A stretch of 64,000 bases of DNA, taken from contig NZ_DXUU01000002.1 of assembly GCF_019417665.1 (NCBI RefSeq), positions 1 to 64,000 of the forward strand, in the 5' to 3' direction. This stretch comes from Ruminococcus sp. Lineage in GTDB: Bacteria; Bacillota; Clostridia; Oscillospirales; Ruminococcaceae. The notes beneath the pieces are model-generated. The model had not been told where the DNA came from. It ran no database searches and saw nothing but the letters and a program-made list of their open reading frames with translations. The position numbers were made by a program, and so were the translations under genes. Of this stretch, positions 16,594 to 24,450 are shown piece by piece (within the stretch, counting starts at the first letter, position 1; each line of letters opens with the position of its first letter).

Positions 16594-17991
16594 ATGCCAG
16601 TCGGAGAACCTTATATTCCCAGAGACATTACCGTACATCTGGGGCGTCCCCAGGATGACGGAGAAAATGTCACCATTTCCTTTCCAGATTACATCAAAAA
16701 CGTAGCATCCAGCGAAATTTACCCTACATGGCCGGAAAACTCTCTCCGTGCCAATATTTACGTCATTGTCAGCTTTGCCCTCAATCGTATCTATACAGAA
16801 TGGTATCGTGCGAGAGGATACCCTTTTGACATCACGAACTCCACTCAGTTTGACCAGAAGTACATATATGGCAGAGAAGTATTTGAAAACGTTTCCCAAC
16901 TGGTGGATGAATTGTTCAATTCCTACGTCCGCCGGCAGGGCAGCGTTGAGCCGATGTTCACCGCTTTCTGCAACGGTACTACGGTGACATGTGAAGGACT
17001 GTCCCAATGGGGAACTGTCCCCCTGGCACAACAGGGCATGACGCCGTATGAGATCCTGAAATATTATTATGGCGACAACATTGATATTGTAACAAATGTG
17101 CCCGTTATGACAAATACACCTTCCTATCCTGGATTCCCCCTGGAGTTGGGATACAGCGGCGACCCGGTGCGTACCATTCAGGTTCAGCTGAACCGCATTT
17201 CCAGAAACTACCCTGCGATTCCGAAGATCGGTGATGTGGTAGGCGATTTCGACTATATCACAGAGGAAGCCGTAAAAGTCTTTCAGGATATTTTTGGACT
17301 GCCGGAAACTGGCGTGGTCAACGAAGCAACCTGGTATCAAATTGCCTACATTTTCACCAGCGTCAAGAATCTGGCGGAACTGAATTCAGAGGGACTGACC
17401 ATGGAAGAAGTGGAACAGCAGTTTACGGGCACGCTGCAGATCGGCATGCAGGGGCAGGATGTCCGCACCATTCAGTATTATCTTGCTGTCATTGGCGCTT
17501 ATTATGCAGCAGTGCAGCCTGTGGAGATCACTGGATATTTCGGGGCGCAGACGGAGACTTCCGTGAAATCTTTGCAGCAAGTATTCGGGTTGCCTCAGAC
17601 AGGAATCGTGGACGGTGACACTTGGTATGCTATGTTTGACGCATATTCCGGCATTGTAGAATCCGTTCCCATAGATACCACCGTCAATGACGTGGTGCTA
17701 TATCCGGGCGTTGTCCTGCGGGAAGGCACTACCAGCGAATATGTGAAACTGCTGCAAACGTATCTCTCTTTCATCCACGAGACTTATCCAGAGATCCCGG
17801 CGGTAAATGCCACAGGCTATTTCGGCCCCATGACAAAGGCATCCGTTATTGCCTTTCAGCGACAGTTCGGTTATCCTCAGAACGGTGTCGTAGGTGCAGC
17901 TGCCTGGAATGCCATTACGAGTCTGTATTCAGATCTGAAATATGGGTATAACAAGCAGCCGTATCAAGCACCGGGATATATTATCAGATAA
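16594..17991 (+). CDS. SpoIID-like and triple peptidoglycan-binding domain protein
   Basis: A 465-aa protein. Residues about 1-170 resemble the SpoIID amidase-enhancer family (DYIKNVASSEIYPTWPENSL, FDITNSTQFDQKYIYGREVF, EGLSQWGTV). Three peptidoglycan_binding_1 repeats follow, at about 185-255, 285-350 and 370-450, each with the GYFGxxT...V..FQ...GLPQTG(I/V)VD..TW pattern. There is no signal peptide, as in several clostridial relatives found near spore genes. SpoIID is a glycan-strand hydrolase in engulfment; whether this short form is active cannot be told because the catalytic Glu was not identified with certainty. It is the middle gene of a tight three-gene operon. Confidence 0.75.
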   Translation: MPVGEPYIPRDITVHLGRPQDDGENVTISFPDYIKNVASSEIYPTWPENSLRANIYVIVSFALNRIYTEWYRARGYPFDITNSTQFDQKYIYGREVFENVSQLVDELFNSYVRRQGSVEPMFTAFCNGTTVTCEGLSQWGTVPLAQQGMTPYEILKYYYGDNIDIVTNVPVMTNTPSYPGFPLELGYSGDPVRTIQVQLNRISRNYPAIPKIGDVVGDFDYITEEAVKVFQDIFGLPETGVVNEATWYQIAYIFTSVKNLAELNSEGLTMEEVEQQFTGTLQIGMQGQDVRTIQYYLAVIGAYYAAVQPVEITGYFGAQTETSVKSLQQVFGLPQTGIVDGDTWYAMFDAYSGIVESVPIDTTVNDVVLYPGVVLREGTTSEYVKLLQTYLSFIHETYPEIPAVNATGYFGPMTKASVIAFQRQFGYPQNGVVGAAAWNAITSLYSDLKYGYNKQPYQAPGYIIR

Positions 17992-18003
17992 GGAGATGCG
18001 CAA

Positions 18004-18543
18004 ATGGCTTATACCGAAGAACAAAAACGGGAACATATCCGGGAATTGCAGACCTATTTGCATGGGCTTTCCCATGTGCAAGACCTGCCACGTGTTGCAC
18101 CGGACGGCATCTATGACCCTAAAACTGCCGCCGCTGTCCGGGAATTTCAACAGAAAAACCAGCTTCGCCCCAATGGCGCAGCAAATACCGCCACGTGGAA
18201 TGCCCTTGTGGAAGCATATCTGGATGAAGTCGTACCACCGCTGAATGCCGTTGTCCTTTTTCCGGCGGGAATCTGCAGTTATTCTCTCGGCGATAAAGGT
18301 GCCAGCGTGTATCTGATTCAGGGTATCCTACAAGCGATCCAATCGATTTTCCCCCAGCTGCCGCCTGTGCAGGCAAACGGTATATTTGACAATACCACCG
18401 CACACGCAGTCCAGGAATTCCAGAAACTGACCAGTGCTCCACCGTCCGGGGAAGTCGATGCGGCAACCTGGAATCGGCTCGTTGCTGCACTGGACAATGA
18501 GGTAAACGTGATGCCAAAAAGAGAATCACTGACGTGGGATTGA
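18004..18543 (+). CDS. protein with two peptidoglycan-binding domains
   Basis: A 179-aa protein with two peptidoglycan_binding_1 modules (about 10-72 and 95-165), each ending in the GxIDxxTW-type motif (RPNGAANTATWNALV, PPSGEVDAATWNRLV). No catalytic domain or signal peptide is visible. It starts 12 nt after the SpoIID-like gene and is followed by a terminator, so it closes the operon. It probably targets or scaffolds its partners on peptidoglycan, which is inference from domain content. Confidence 0.75.
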   Translation: MAYTEEQKREHIRELQTYLHGLSHVQDLPRVAPDGIYDPKTAAAVREFQQKNQLRPNGAANTATWNALVEAYLDEVVPPLNAVVLFPAGICSYSLGDKGASVYLIQGILQAIQSIFPQLPPVQANGIFDNTTAHAVQEFQKLTSAPPSGEVDAATWNRLVAALDNEVNVMPKRESLTWD

Positions 18544-18555
18544 TAAGAGTATGTG

Positions 18556-18598
18556 GAAGCCACTTCTGATGCTGTGTGTCAGAAATGGCTTCTTTTTT
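18556..18598 (+). terminator. terminator of the peptidoglycan-binding operon
   Basis: GAAGCCA...TCTGA pairs with TCAGA...TGGCTTC, followed by six T residues. The 3' part of this hairpin is also found, degenerate, at about 19055-19090 as part of a duplicated segment. Confidence 0.85.
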
Positions 18599-18607
18599 AT
18601 GATTGGA

Positions 18608-18636
18608 TTGACTTTTCTTTCTTCCGGTGGTATAAT
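18608..18636 (+). promoter_or_regulatory. sigma-A promoter of the zinc-ribbon gene (copy 1 of a duplicated promoter)
   Basis: -35 TTGACT (18608-18613), 17-nt spacer, -10 TATAAT (18631-18636). The spacer, -10 and following 25 nt are nearly identical to the promoter at 19108-19136. Confidence 0.9.
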
Positions 18637-18677
18637 TTTGGTGTGACGATAAATCGAAATTTGAGGAGGTGAATGAT

Positions 18678-18872
18678 ATGAAGAAATGTATTAGATGTGA
18701 ATCTGAAATGATTGAAAACTACGATGTAAAAGTAGAAGGTGCGGCATATGGCTTGAAAATTACGAAACAGGGAATATTCAAAGACAATCTTGGTAAGGTG
18801 CAAGCTGCCGTTTGTCCGGAATGCGGCTATATTGAATTCTATTTGGATGATATTTCTAAAATTAAAAAATAA
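18678..18872 (+). CDS. small zinc-ribbon protein
   Basis: A 64-aa protein with CIRC at residues 4-7 and CPEC at about 47-50, the two CxxC knuckles of a zinc ribbon, and a charged middle. No further domain is present. Such short proteins occur as nucleic-acid or protein-binding accessory factors, and no specific function can be assigned. The ATG at 18678 follows GAGGAGG; the upstream in-frame GTG at 18669 overlaps that site. The gene is more A/T-rich than the surrounding genes and sits in a duplicated segment, suggesting acquisition. Confidence 0.75.
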   Translation: MKKCIRCESEMIENYDVKVEGAAYGLKITKQGIFKDNLGKVQAAVCPECGYIEFYLDDISKIKK

Positions 18873-18903
18873 TGGGAAATTTCAATTCGCCTGTAAAATC
18901 AAA

Positions 18904-18939
18904 AAAACCTGAGAAGATCAAAATCTTCCCAGGTTTTTT
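18904..18939. terminator. intrinsic terminator after the zinc-ribbon gene (duplicated copy)
   Basis: AAAACCTGaGAAGAT / ATCTTCcCAGGTTTT stem followed by T residues. It has a near-identical copy at 19774-19812 after the GNAT gene. Confidence 0.88.
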
Positions 18940-18986
18940 GTTATAATGTCACGCCACCTTTACAAGTGCGGATTTTTACTGCATAT

Positions 18987-19060
18987 TCACCAGATCATCC
19001 GATACTGCGCTGAAAAAGGCTTCACATGAGACGGATGAGCTTTGGCATAATTCAGAATCT
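18987..19060 (-). pseudogene. 3' fragment of the ykgJ-like gene
   Basis: The minus strand encodes HQILNYAKAHPSHVKPFSAQ plus YRMIW and a stop, the same C-terminus as the intact gene at 19862-20338, but the reading frame then runs into duplicated promoter sequence. It is a remnant left by a tandem duplication and has no start of its own. Confidence 0.85.
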
Positions 19061-19107
19061 GATGCAGTGTGTCAGAAGTGGCTTTGCGTTTTTTGTGTTT
19101 GACTGAA

Positions 19108-19136
19108 TTGACTTTTCTTTTTTTCGGTGGTATAAT
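19108..19136 (+). promoter_or_regulatory. sigma-A promoter of the GNAT gene (copy 2 of a duplicated promoter)
   Basis: -35 TTGACT (19108-19113), 17-nt spacer, -10 TATAAT (19131-19136), with the same geometry and nearly the same sequence as 18608-18636. Confidence 0.9.
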
Positions 19137-19172
19137 TGGTATGATAATAAATCGGAAGTTGGAGGAAAGAAA

Positions 19173-19742
19173 ATGCTTACACATATCGGCACGAATACCA
19201 TTGAAACAGAAAGATTAATTCTTCGCAGATTTGAATATTCAGATAATGCATCAATGCGAAAAAACTGGATCGCCGATAAAAAGATACAATCTTTATACCG
19301 TGAACCGGTTTACACAACGGAATTAGAAGTAAAAGAACTTCTTGATAAATATATCGGCTCATATGAAAAAGAAGACTATTATCGTTGGGCTATAATAGAT
19401 AAAATATCCCTAGACTGCATAGGTCAAATAGCATACTACCTTGTTGACAGTAAGAATAACTTTGCGGAGATAGAATATTGTATCGGTTCGGATTTTCAGT
19501 GCAAAGGTCTTGCAACAGAAGCAACAAAGGCGGTTATCGCATATGGATTTGAAAAAATCAAATTGCATAAAGTTCAAATATGCACAATGACGATCAACAG
19601 TGCATCAAAAAGAGTCATTGAAAAATGTGGTTTTACATATGAAGGTACATTAAGAGACTGCTTCTTTATAGATGATAAATATATCGGAAGACTATATTAT
19701 TCCATTTTAAAAGATGAGTACGAAAAATATGAATCTATTTAA
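19173..19742 (+). CDS. GNAT family N-acetyltransferase (RimJ/RimL type)
   Basis: A 189-aa protein. The start IETERLILRRFEYSDNASM is typical of RimJ/RimL-like enzymes, and the acetyl-CoA loop region reads IEYCIGSDFQCKGLATEATK, followed by INSASKRVIEKCGFTYEGTL. Such enzymes transfer acetyl groups to protein N-termini, antibiotics or small amines, and the substrate is unknown. The ATG at 19173 follows GGAGG. Its base composition is A/T-rich compared with neighbours, and it occupies the position in the second copy of a duplicated segment that the zinc-ribbon gene holds in the first. Confidence 0.88.
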   Translation: MLTHIGTNTIETERLILRRFEYSDNASMRKNWIADKKIQSLYREPVYTTELEVKELLDKYIGSYEKEDYYRWAIIDKISLDCIGQIAYYLVDSKNNFAEIEYCIGSDFQCKGLATEATKAVIAYGFEKIKLHKVQICTMTINSASKRVIEKCGFTYEGTLRDCFFIDDKYIGRLYYSILKDEYEKYESI

Positions 19743-19773
19743 CAGGATAAATTTCAATTTGTCCGTAAGATCA

Positions 19774-19812
19774 AAAAACCTGAGAAGAACAAAATCTTCC
19801 CAGGTTATTTTT
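19774..19812. terminator. bidirectional terminator between GNAT gene and ykgJ-like gene
   Basis: AAAACCTGaGAAGA / TCTTCcCAGGTT stem with T residues on both strands. It is the second copy of the terminator at 18904-18939. Confidence 0.85.
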
Positions 19813-19861
19813 CGTTATAACGTCATCCCCACCTTTACAGGTACGGATTTTTGCTGCATGT

Positions 19862-20338
19862 TCACCAGATCATCCGATACTGCGCCGAAAAGGGCTTCAC
19901 ATGGGACGGATGCGCTTTGGCATAGTTCAGAATCTGCTGTGCCAGTCCCTGGGACAAGAAATCCCGGAGCTGCTTCTCTGTATACTGCTCCATGCCCGGA
20001 CAATAAGACGCCACGGCGATCCGCAAAGCGCCGGTCTCATCCTGCATCATGCGGAACGGCCAGATCTTGCAGTCAAAGGGCTTTTCGTCACCCATAATAC
20101 AGCCAGACTCTCCCAGCATGGGACAGGCGTAGATTTCATTCTCTCGGAGTTCCGGTGCGGTAAAGGTCTGTTCCTCGCCTGCCGCTGTAAGAGCGACAGC
20201 AGAATCTCTACGGTGAACGGCTTCTACAGTTTCCGCCGGCAGCACCGGCAGTTCCCAGAGGTCAGTACAGTCAAAACCGCAGCAAAGCCTGCATTCTGCA
20301 CAGGTCTTGGGGGAAAGGATTTGTTTCAGCATAATCAC
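19862..20338 (-). CDS. YkgJ-type cysteine-cluster protein
   Basis: A 158-aa protein with the Cys pattern of the YkgJ zinc/iron-chelating family: CAECRLCCGFDC near the N-terminus, CPMLGESGC in the middle, then FDCKIWPFR and YCPG. The biochemical role of the family is not settled; metal chelation is presumed from the cysteines. It begins (GTG at 20338 or ATG at 20332) within a few nt of the ilvE stop codon and has no clear ribosome-binding site, so translation is probably coupled to ilvE. Its last ~25 codons are duplicated at 18987-19060. Confidence 0.8.
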   Translation of the reverse strand: MIMLKQILSPKTCAECRLCCGFDCTDLWELPVLPAETVEAVHRRDSAVALTAAGEEQTFTAPELRENEIYACPMLGESGCIMGDEKPFDCKIWPFRMMQDETGALRIAVASYCPGMEQYTEKQLRDFLSQGLAQQILNYAKAHPSHVKPFSAQYRMIW

Positions 20339-20340
20339 AA

Positions 20341-21411
20341 TCAGTCAATGGGCACAATCCAGCCGAATTCATCCGGAATCTTGCCCCACTGGATACCAGT
20401 CAGGGTGTCATAGATCATCTGGGAAACAGGTCCGATCTTGTTGTCATTAATGACCATGACCTTATCGCCCCACTTCAGGTGGCCTACCGGGGAAATAACT
20501 GCGGCAGTACCGGTGCCGAATACTTCTGTCAGCTTGCCTGCATCATAGGCATCGGCGATCTCCTGGATGGTGATACGGCGCTCAGAAACCGGAATGCCCT
20601 TGCTGCGGCACAGTTCCAAAGCGGATTTTCTAGTGATACCCGACAGAATCGAGCCAGTCTCCAGAGACGGAGTCACTACCTCGCCGTCAATGACAAAGGC
20701 AATGTTCATGGCGCCTACTTCTTCGATGTACTTCTGCTCTACGCCGTCCAGCCACAGTACCTGGGAGTAGCCCTGTTTATAGGCATCATCCTGGCTGTGG
20801 AGCGAAGCTGCATAGTTACCGCCAGTCTTGGCATAACCCATGCCGCCGCGGACGGTGCGGACATACTTGTTTTCCACATAGATGTTGACCGGATCCAGGC
20901 CAGAAGCATAGTACGGGCCAGACGGAGACAGGATAATCATAAACAGGTAATGTTCACCCGGATGTACGCCCAGGAAGGGATCTGTTGCGAAAATGTACGG
21001 ACGGATATAAAGGGACGCACCCTCCTGATGCGGAACCCAATCCTTTTCTACAGAAACCAGTTCCTTCAGGCACTGCAAGCCCAGTTCTACGGGCAATTCC
21101 GGAATAACCAGACGCTCGTTGGAACGGTTCAGACGCTTAAAGTTCTCCTCCGGACGGAACAGCTGTACGCCGCCGTCTGCACGACGGTATGCTTTCAGTC
21201 CCTCGAACACGGTCTGACCGTAGTGCAGGCACATTGCCGCCGGGCTGAGGGTGATATCCCCATAAGGCAGGATCACTGGATCATGCCAGCCCTGTCCCTC
21301 GTCATAGGGCATCATGAGCATATGATCCGTGAAGATATGACCGAAGCCCAGCTTGCTCTCGTCCTGGGGCTTCTCCTTCGGACATGTGGTCGATTGTTTC
21401 TTGATTTCCAT
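20341..21411 (-). CDS. ilvE: branched-chain amino acid aminotransferase
   Basis: A 356-aa PLP fold-type IV enzyme that interconverts branched-chain 2-oxo acids and Leu/Ile/Val using glutamate. Landmarks are SPAAMCLHYGQTVFEGLKAYR, RPEENFKRLNRSNERL, the PLP-binding Lys in LDGVEQKYIEEVGAMN, and the phosphate-binding GIPVSERRITIQE and EVFGTGTAAVISPVG. The ATG at 21411 has an AGAGG sequence upstream. It is the first gene of a two-gene unit with the YkgJ-like gene. Confidence 0.96.
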   Translation of the reverse strand: MEIKKQSTTCPKEKPQDESKLGFGHIFTDHMLMMPYDEGQGWHDPVILPYGDITLSPAAMCLHYGQTVFEGLKAYRRADGGVQLFRPEENFKRLNRSNERLVIPELPVELGLQCLKELVSVEKDWVPHQEGASLYIRPYIFATDPFLGVHPGEHYLFMIILSPSGPYYASGLDPVNIYVENKYVRTVRGGMGYAKTGGNYAASLHSQDDAYKQGYSQVLWLDGVEQKYIEEVGAMNIAFVIDGEVVTPSLETGSILSGITRKSALELCRSKGIPVSERRITIQEIADAYDAGKLTEVFGTGTAAVISPVGHLKWGDKVMVINDNKIGPVSQMIYDTLTGIQWGKIPDEFGWIVPID

Positions 21412-21484
21412 CTCAAAAACCTCTTTTTTGATAGTTTTGCCGCAAATCGTCAGGTTTCCCCTGGGTTCGGGCGGCTTTGTTTCT

Positions 21485-21513
21485 ATTATAGCACATTTTT
21501 CTTCTTTTGGGAA
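21485..21513 (-). promoter_or_regulatory. promoter of ilvE
   Basis: Minus strand: -35 TTCCCA (21508-21513), 17-nt spacer, -10 TATAAT (21485-21490). The -35 is weak. Confidence 0.6.
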
Positions 21514-21566
21514 TGGTTTTTTGAAATTTTTTTTGGTATTTGAGTGTGTATTTTTCAGATTCGGTC

Positions 21567-22934
21567 TTATTCCAAAGTAAAATAGGCAATTCCGAACAAT
21601 CCGGGGGGTTTCTGCAGTATGACAGTATCGTCTTCTTCAACGGTATAGTAGTATCTTCCAGTAACCGTCAGTTCTTCTTGTGATTTATCTGAACGCTGTA
21701 CCGTAATGTAATATGATCCTGGACTCTTTGTACCGCCCCGATGATATTCTTTTTCGATTATAATCACAGCCTGTTCTTCTGGAATATATGGGTCATACAA
21801 TTGGTTCGCACAGACTACAGACAAAATGGAAAACAGAAACGACAGCCCTATCATCCACGCAACACCAGAAGCTGTCCGATTTCGGCAGAAATAGAGAAAC
21901 AATACGCTCAGTACTACGGCGAAAATAAAACAAATAACAGCATAACGCCCCCAATCAGAAACAACTAAATTCACCCGATGTGTCAAAAATGCCAGTTGGA
22001 TCAGCATTGGTGCAAATAGCGCATAGTGTACGCAGGGCGATGTTCCAAATAATCCCGGCTGCTCTGTATCATCCGCCTTTCCCCAGAAGAAAAGGCTGCC
22101 GTTTGTCCAGCACAGCAGCATCAGCAGCACAGTGCAGATCAGCCAGAATGTCAAAGGCAGAAACAAATACGACGATGACAATATTGTAAAAGAAAGAAGC
22201 CACGCCGTGGAAAACCACAGCCCCACCTGCAATATCAGATTACAAAGTCTCGGTGTCCCTAATGTTTTCAGAACGCTCCAGACTGTGTTATATTCCAATA
22301 TCGTTTTCGTTTCATCCACAAAGGGCACAGGATCGAACATAAGGGCAAGTTCTGCCGCAGACAGCTTCGACAGCAGATAATAGCGATGGATTTTCTTATC
22401 CGTATTGTCCTTCATTTCCAGTTGCAGGATACCAAAGGCAGCATATCGTGTATTTTCCACAGGTTTTTCTATGTAGGAGACTGACTGTACCTGACTCACG
22501 GGAAATCGGAAATCTTTCTTGCCGCATTTTTTGCCGCTGCTTAGATTGGGGTAATATGTCATTAAGTGGTTTTGTAATATTGCATCATCATTCAGACTAT
22601 GTCTAGGACGAAGCATCCGGAAATACAGGACTTGCTTATAGCGGATGATCTGGAACAGATTCCCGGCAGCATCCTGTGCCAGCACAGACTGCTTCGGCAC
22701 AGTAAGATGCGTCAAAGAAGGCATGGCTTTCCGACTGAACAGACGGCGGTACACGCCCCGTTCCGCTGACGGATACCCTCGCACTCGGTCGGCATAAGGG
22801 TAATACTCTTGAAGCAATTTCCAGAAAATCAGCTGCACCGCCCAGGCGAGAAAGAGTATGATCCCAAATGGATGCGGCAAAAAGCCCATTCCAATGAGTG
22901 CGGGGAAGCCCAGCAGAAGCTGCAAAAGAAACAT
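21567..22934 (-). CDS. polytopic membrane protein of unknown function
   Basis: A 455-aa protein starting at the ATG at 22934, chosen because GAAGGAGG lies 6 nt upstream. The N-terminal hydrophobic hairpin (MFLLQLLLGFPALIGMGFLP..., about 1-45) is followed by a soluble region of about 200 aa with PH-domain-like character (KQVLYFRMLRPRHS, QVQSVSYIEKPVENTRYAAF), then about five membrane segments (about 245-400) and a short extracellular-type tail with ITVQRSDKSQEELTVTGRYY. No family was recognised. It has its own promoter inside the vanY-type gene end, so it is regulated separately. Confidence 0.7.
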   Translation of the reverse strand: MFLLQLLLGFPALIGMGFLPHPFGIILFLAWAVQLIFWKLLQEYYPYADRVRGYPSAERGVYRRLFSRKAMPSLTHLTVPKQSVLAQDAAGNLFQIIRYKQVLYFRMLRPRHSLNDDAILQNHLMTYYPNLSSGKKCGKKDFRFPVSQVQSVSYIEKPVENTRYAAFGILQLEMKDNTDKKIHRYYLLSKLSAAELALMFDPVPFVDETKTILEYNTVWSVLKTLGTPRLCNLILQVGLWFSTAWLLSFTILSSSYLFLPLTFWLICTVLLMLLCWTNGSLFFWGKADDTEQPGLFGTSPCVHYALFAPMLIQLAFLTHRVNLVVSDWGRYAVICFIFAVVLSVLFLYFCRNRTASGVAWMIGLSFLFSILSVVCANQLYDPYIPEEQAVIIIEKEYHRGGTKSPGSYYITVQRSDKSQEELTVTGRYYYTVEEDDTVILQKPPGLFGIAYFTLE

Positions 22935-22956
22935 ATTGCCCTCCTTCCCACAAGAA

Positions 22957-22982
22957 ATCTCCGCACCCAAAGGCACGGAGAT
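22957..22982 (-). promoter_or_regulatory. leader hairpin of the membrane-protein gene
   Basis: ATCTCCG / CGGAGAT stem with a 12-nt loop, between the promoter at 22993-23021 and the start codon at 22934. A short T-rich stretch follows, so weak termination is possible. Confidence 0.5.
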
Positions 22983-22992
22983 CTGTTATACT

Positions 22993-23021
22993 ATTATAAT
23001 ATGCTGTACTGTCACGATCAA
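22993..23021 (-). promoter_or_regulatory. promoter of the membrane-protein gene
   Basis: Minus strand: -35 TTGATC (23016-23021, overlapping the stop codon of the upstream peptidase gene), 17-nt spacer, -10 TATAAT (22993-22998). Confidence 0.75.
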
Positions 23022-24058
23022 CCTTCCCAAGATGTGGTGTATACAGAATCCACACCCAAGTATTCCTCCAGGGTCAAACCAAGGGAATTGATCTCCTTCG
23101 CCACGTCTGCACCCACATAGCGGATGTGCCACGGCTCATACTTATAACCGGTGATATCTTCTTTTTCCTTTGGAAATCGCACAATAAATCCATAGTCCGC
23201 ACAGTGTTCTCCCAGCCATGCCGCCTCTTCTGTTTCTCCGAAGGCATCATCTATCGTATTGCAGTCGATCGTCAATCCTGTCTGGTGCTCGGAATGTCCT
23301 GGACGTGCTGAGAAAGTATCCGCCATCTCCCAGCCATACAGCTCGCTGTAATTGTTGTAAATGGTCACCTGATACTGATAGTCCCGGTAATCCGAGCCAA
23401 TATAAATGTTCAGATTTTCCTTTGCAGCATCTGCTTTCAGCTGCTCAAAAGCTGCCCTTGCTGTGGCGTCCAACTGTCCCGGATTAAAGCTTTCCGGCAA
23501 ACCATAGGTCTTATTGACAATGAGAATGCCGTCAATATACGTACAGCCGTCCTTCTGCTCCAGTTTCCGCACTGTCACCGGCACAGTCTGGGAGATCGCA
23601 TCGTTTCCCTTGACTGCAACGGTAATATCACACTTACCCTGCTTCACGCCGGTGACTGTACCAGAGGCGTCTACTATGGCAACGGATTCATCGCTGCTGC
23701 TCCAGACCAGATCGCCTGCACTCGCCTGACCGGTAGTGGACATGTTTACTGCAATACCCGCCGTGTTTCCTTCCAGCACTGCCAGAAATTGTTGATCCAC
23801 TTTCAATTCCAGAATGTTCGCATTGGTCGCTTCGCTGTTCCCATCTGTTTCCGAAACTGCCGCACTCTGTACAGCAGTGCCCTCTGCCGAAGCAATGACA
23901 TTGTTATTATCGGGGATGATACTCGTGCTCCGTTCGTCCGAGAAAAACAGCAGGCGCACTGCAAAACCCAGAATAATAAACATCACATACAATAATATCA
24001 AAATAACTCCTGTTCTCGAAAAGCGTTCCCAAACGCCGGCTTTCGATCGTTTCGCCAT
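23018..24058 (-). CDS. membrane-anchored VanY-type D-Ala-D-Ala carboxypeptidase with Ig-like domain
   Basis: A 346-aa protein. A basic N-terminus and one membrane segment (TGVILILLYVMFIILGFAVR, about 16-36) anchor an extracellular region. A Big_2-type Ig domain follows (about 85-160; LVWSSSDESVAIVDASGTVT, CDITV), then the M15B peptidase domain (about 170-345). Zinc ligands fit SEHQTGLTID (HxxxxxxD) and EPWHIRYVG. The family trims the terminal D-Ala of peptidoglycan stems; here this is housekeeping wall maturation rather than proven vancomycin resistance, because no vanHAX genes are near. Confidence 0.9.
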   Translation of the reverse strand: MAKRSKAGVWERFSRTGVILILLYVMFIILGFAVRLLFFSDERSTSIIPDNNNVIASAEGTAVQSAAVSETDGNSEATNANILELKVDQQFLAVLEGNTAGIAVNMSTTGQASAGDLVWSSSDESVAIVDASGTVTGVKQGKCDITVAVKGNDAISQTVPVTVRKLEQKDGCTYIDGILIVNKTYGLPESFNPGQLDATARAAFEQLKADAAKENLNIYIGSDYRDYQYQVTIYNNYSELYGWEMADTFSARPGHSEHQTGLTIDCNTIDDAFGETEEAAWLGEHCADYGFIVRFPKEKEDITGYKYEPWHIRYVGADVAKEINSLGLTLEEYLGVDSVYTTSWEG

Positions 24059-24177
24059 AATCGTTCCCTTTCTCTCCGTTTTTACTTCTTTGTCGTTTCT
24101 CTTCTTGTATTTTCTCCAAATTGTAATGTTTCTAACAAAAAATCTTCTAAATCTTACAAAGTGGTTACATCTATTGT

Positions 24178-24206
24178 ATTATACCACACTTTCCTTGTGC
24201 TGTCAT
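24178..24206 (-). promoter_or_regulatory. promoter of the VanY-type peptidase gene
   Basis: Minus strand: -35 ATGACA (24201-24206), 17-nt spacer, -10 TATAAT (24178-24183). The leader is about 110 nt. The rest of the 390-nt divergent gap (24059-24450) holds only this and the GH74 promoter. Confidence 0.75.
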
Positions 24207-24332
24207 GTGGTAAATTCGCCAAATGTTCTCCCCAGATTTTGTGCATTATTGAGGATGTTGTGCACATTGCCGAAAAAGCGCCCCATGCTGTAGATATAAT
24301 ATACAAATCTCGGCTGCAATGTTATTCCATTC

Positions 24333-24361
24333 TTGCAATTCTGCACAAAGTGTGCTATAAT
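24333..24361 (+). promoter_or_regulatory. promoter of the GH74 gene
   Basis: -35 TTGCAA (24333-24338), 17-nt spacer, -10 TATAAT (24356-24361), 90 nt before the start codon. Confidence 0.82.
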
Positions 24362-24450
24362 AAGAATGAATATAAATGCAATCTGCCCGGCAGTGCAATG
24401 GGACATTCTTTCTTCATGCACTGCCAAATTCTTTGGAAAGGGGATTCTCC

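Noticed and set aside
23018..24058. Vancomycin resistance determinant
   Set aside because: VanY-type peptidases are common in wall metabolism. No vanH, vanA/B or vanX genes and no VanRS pair are present.
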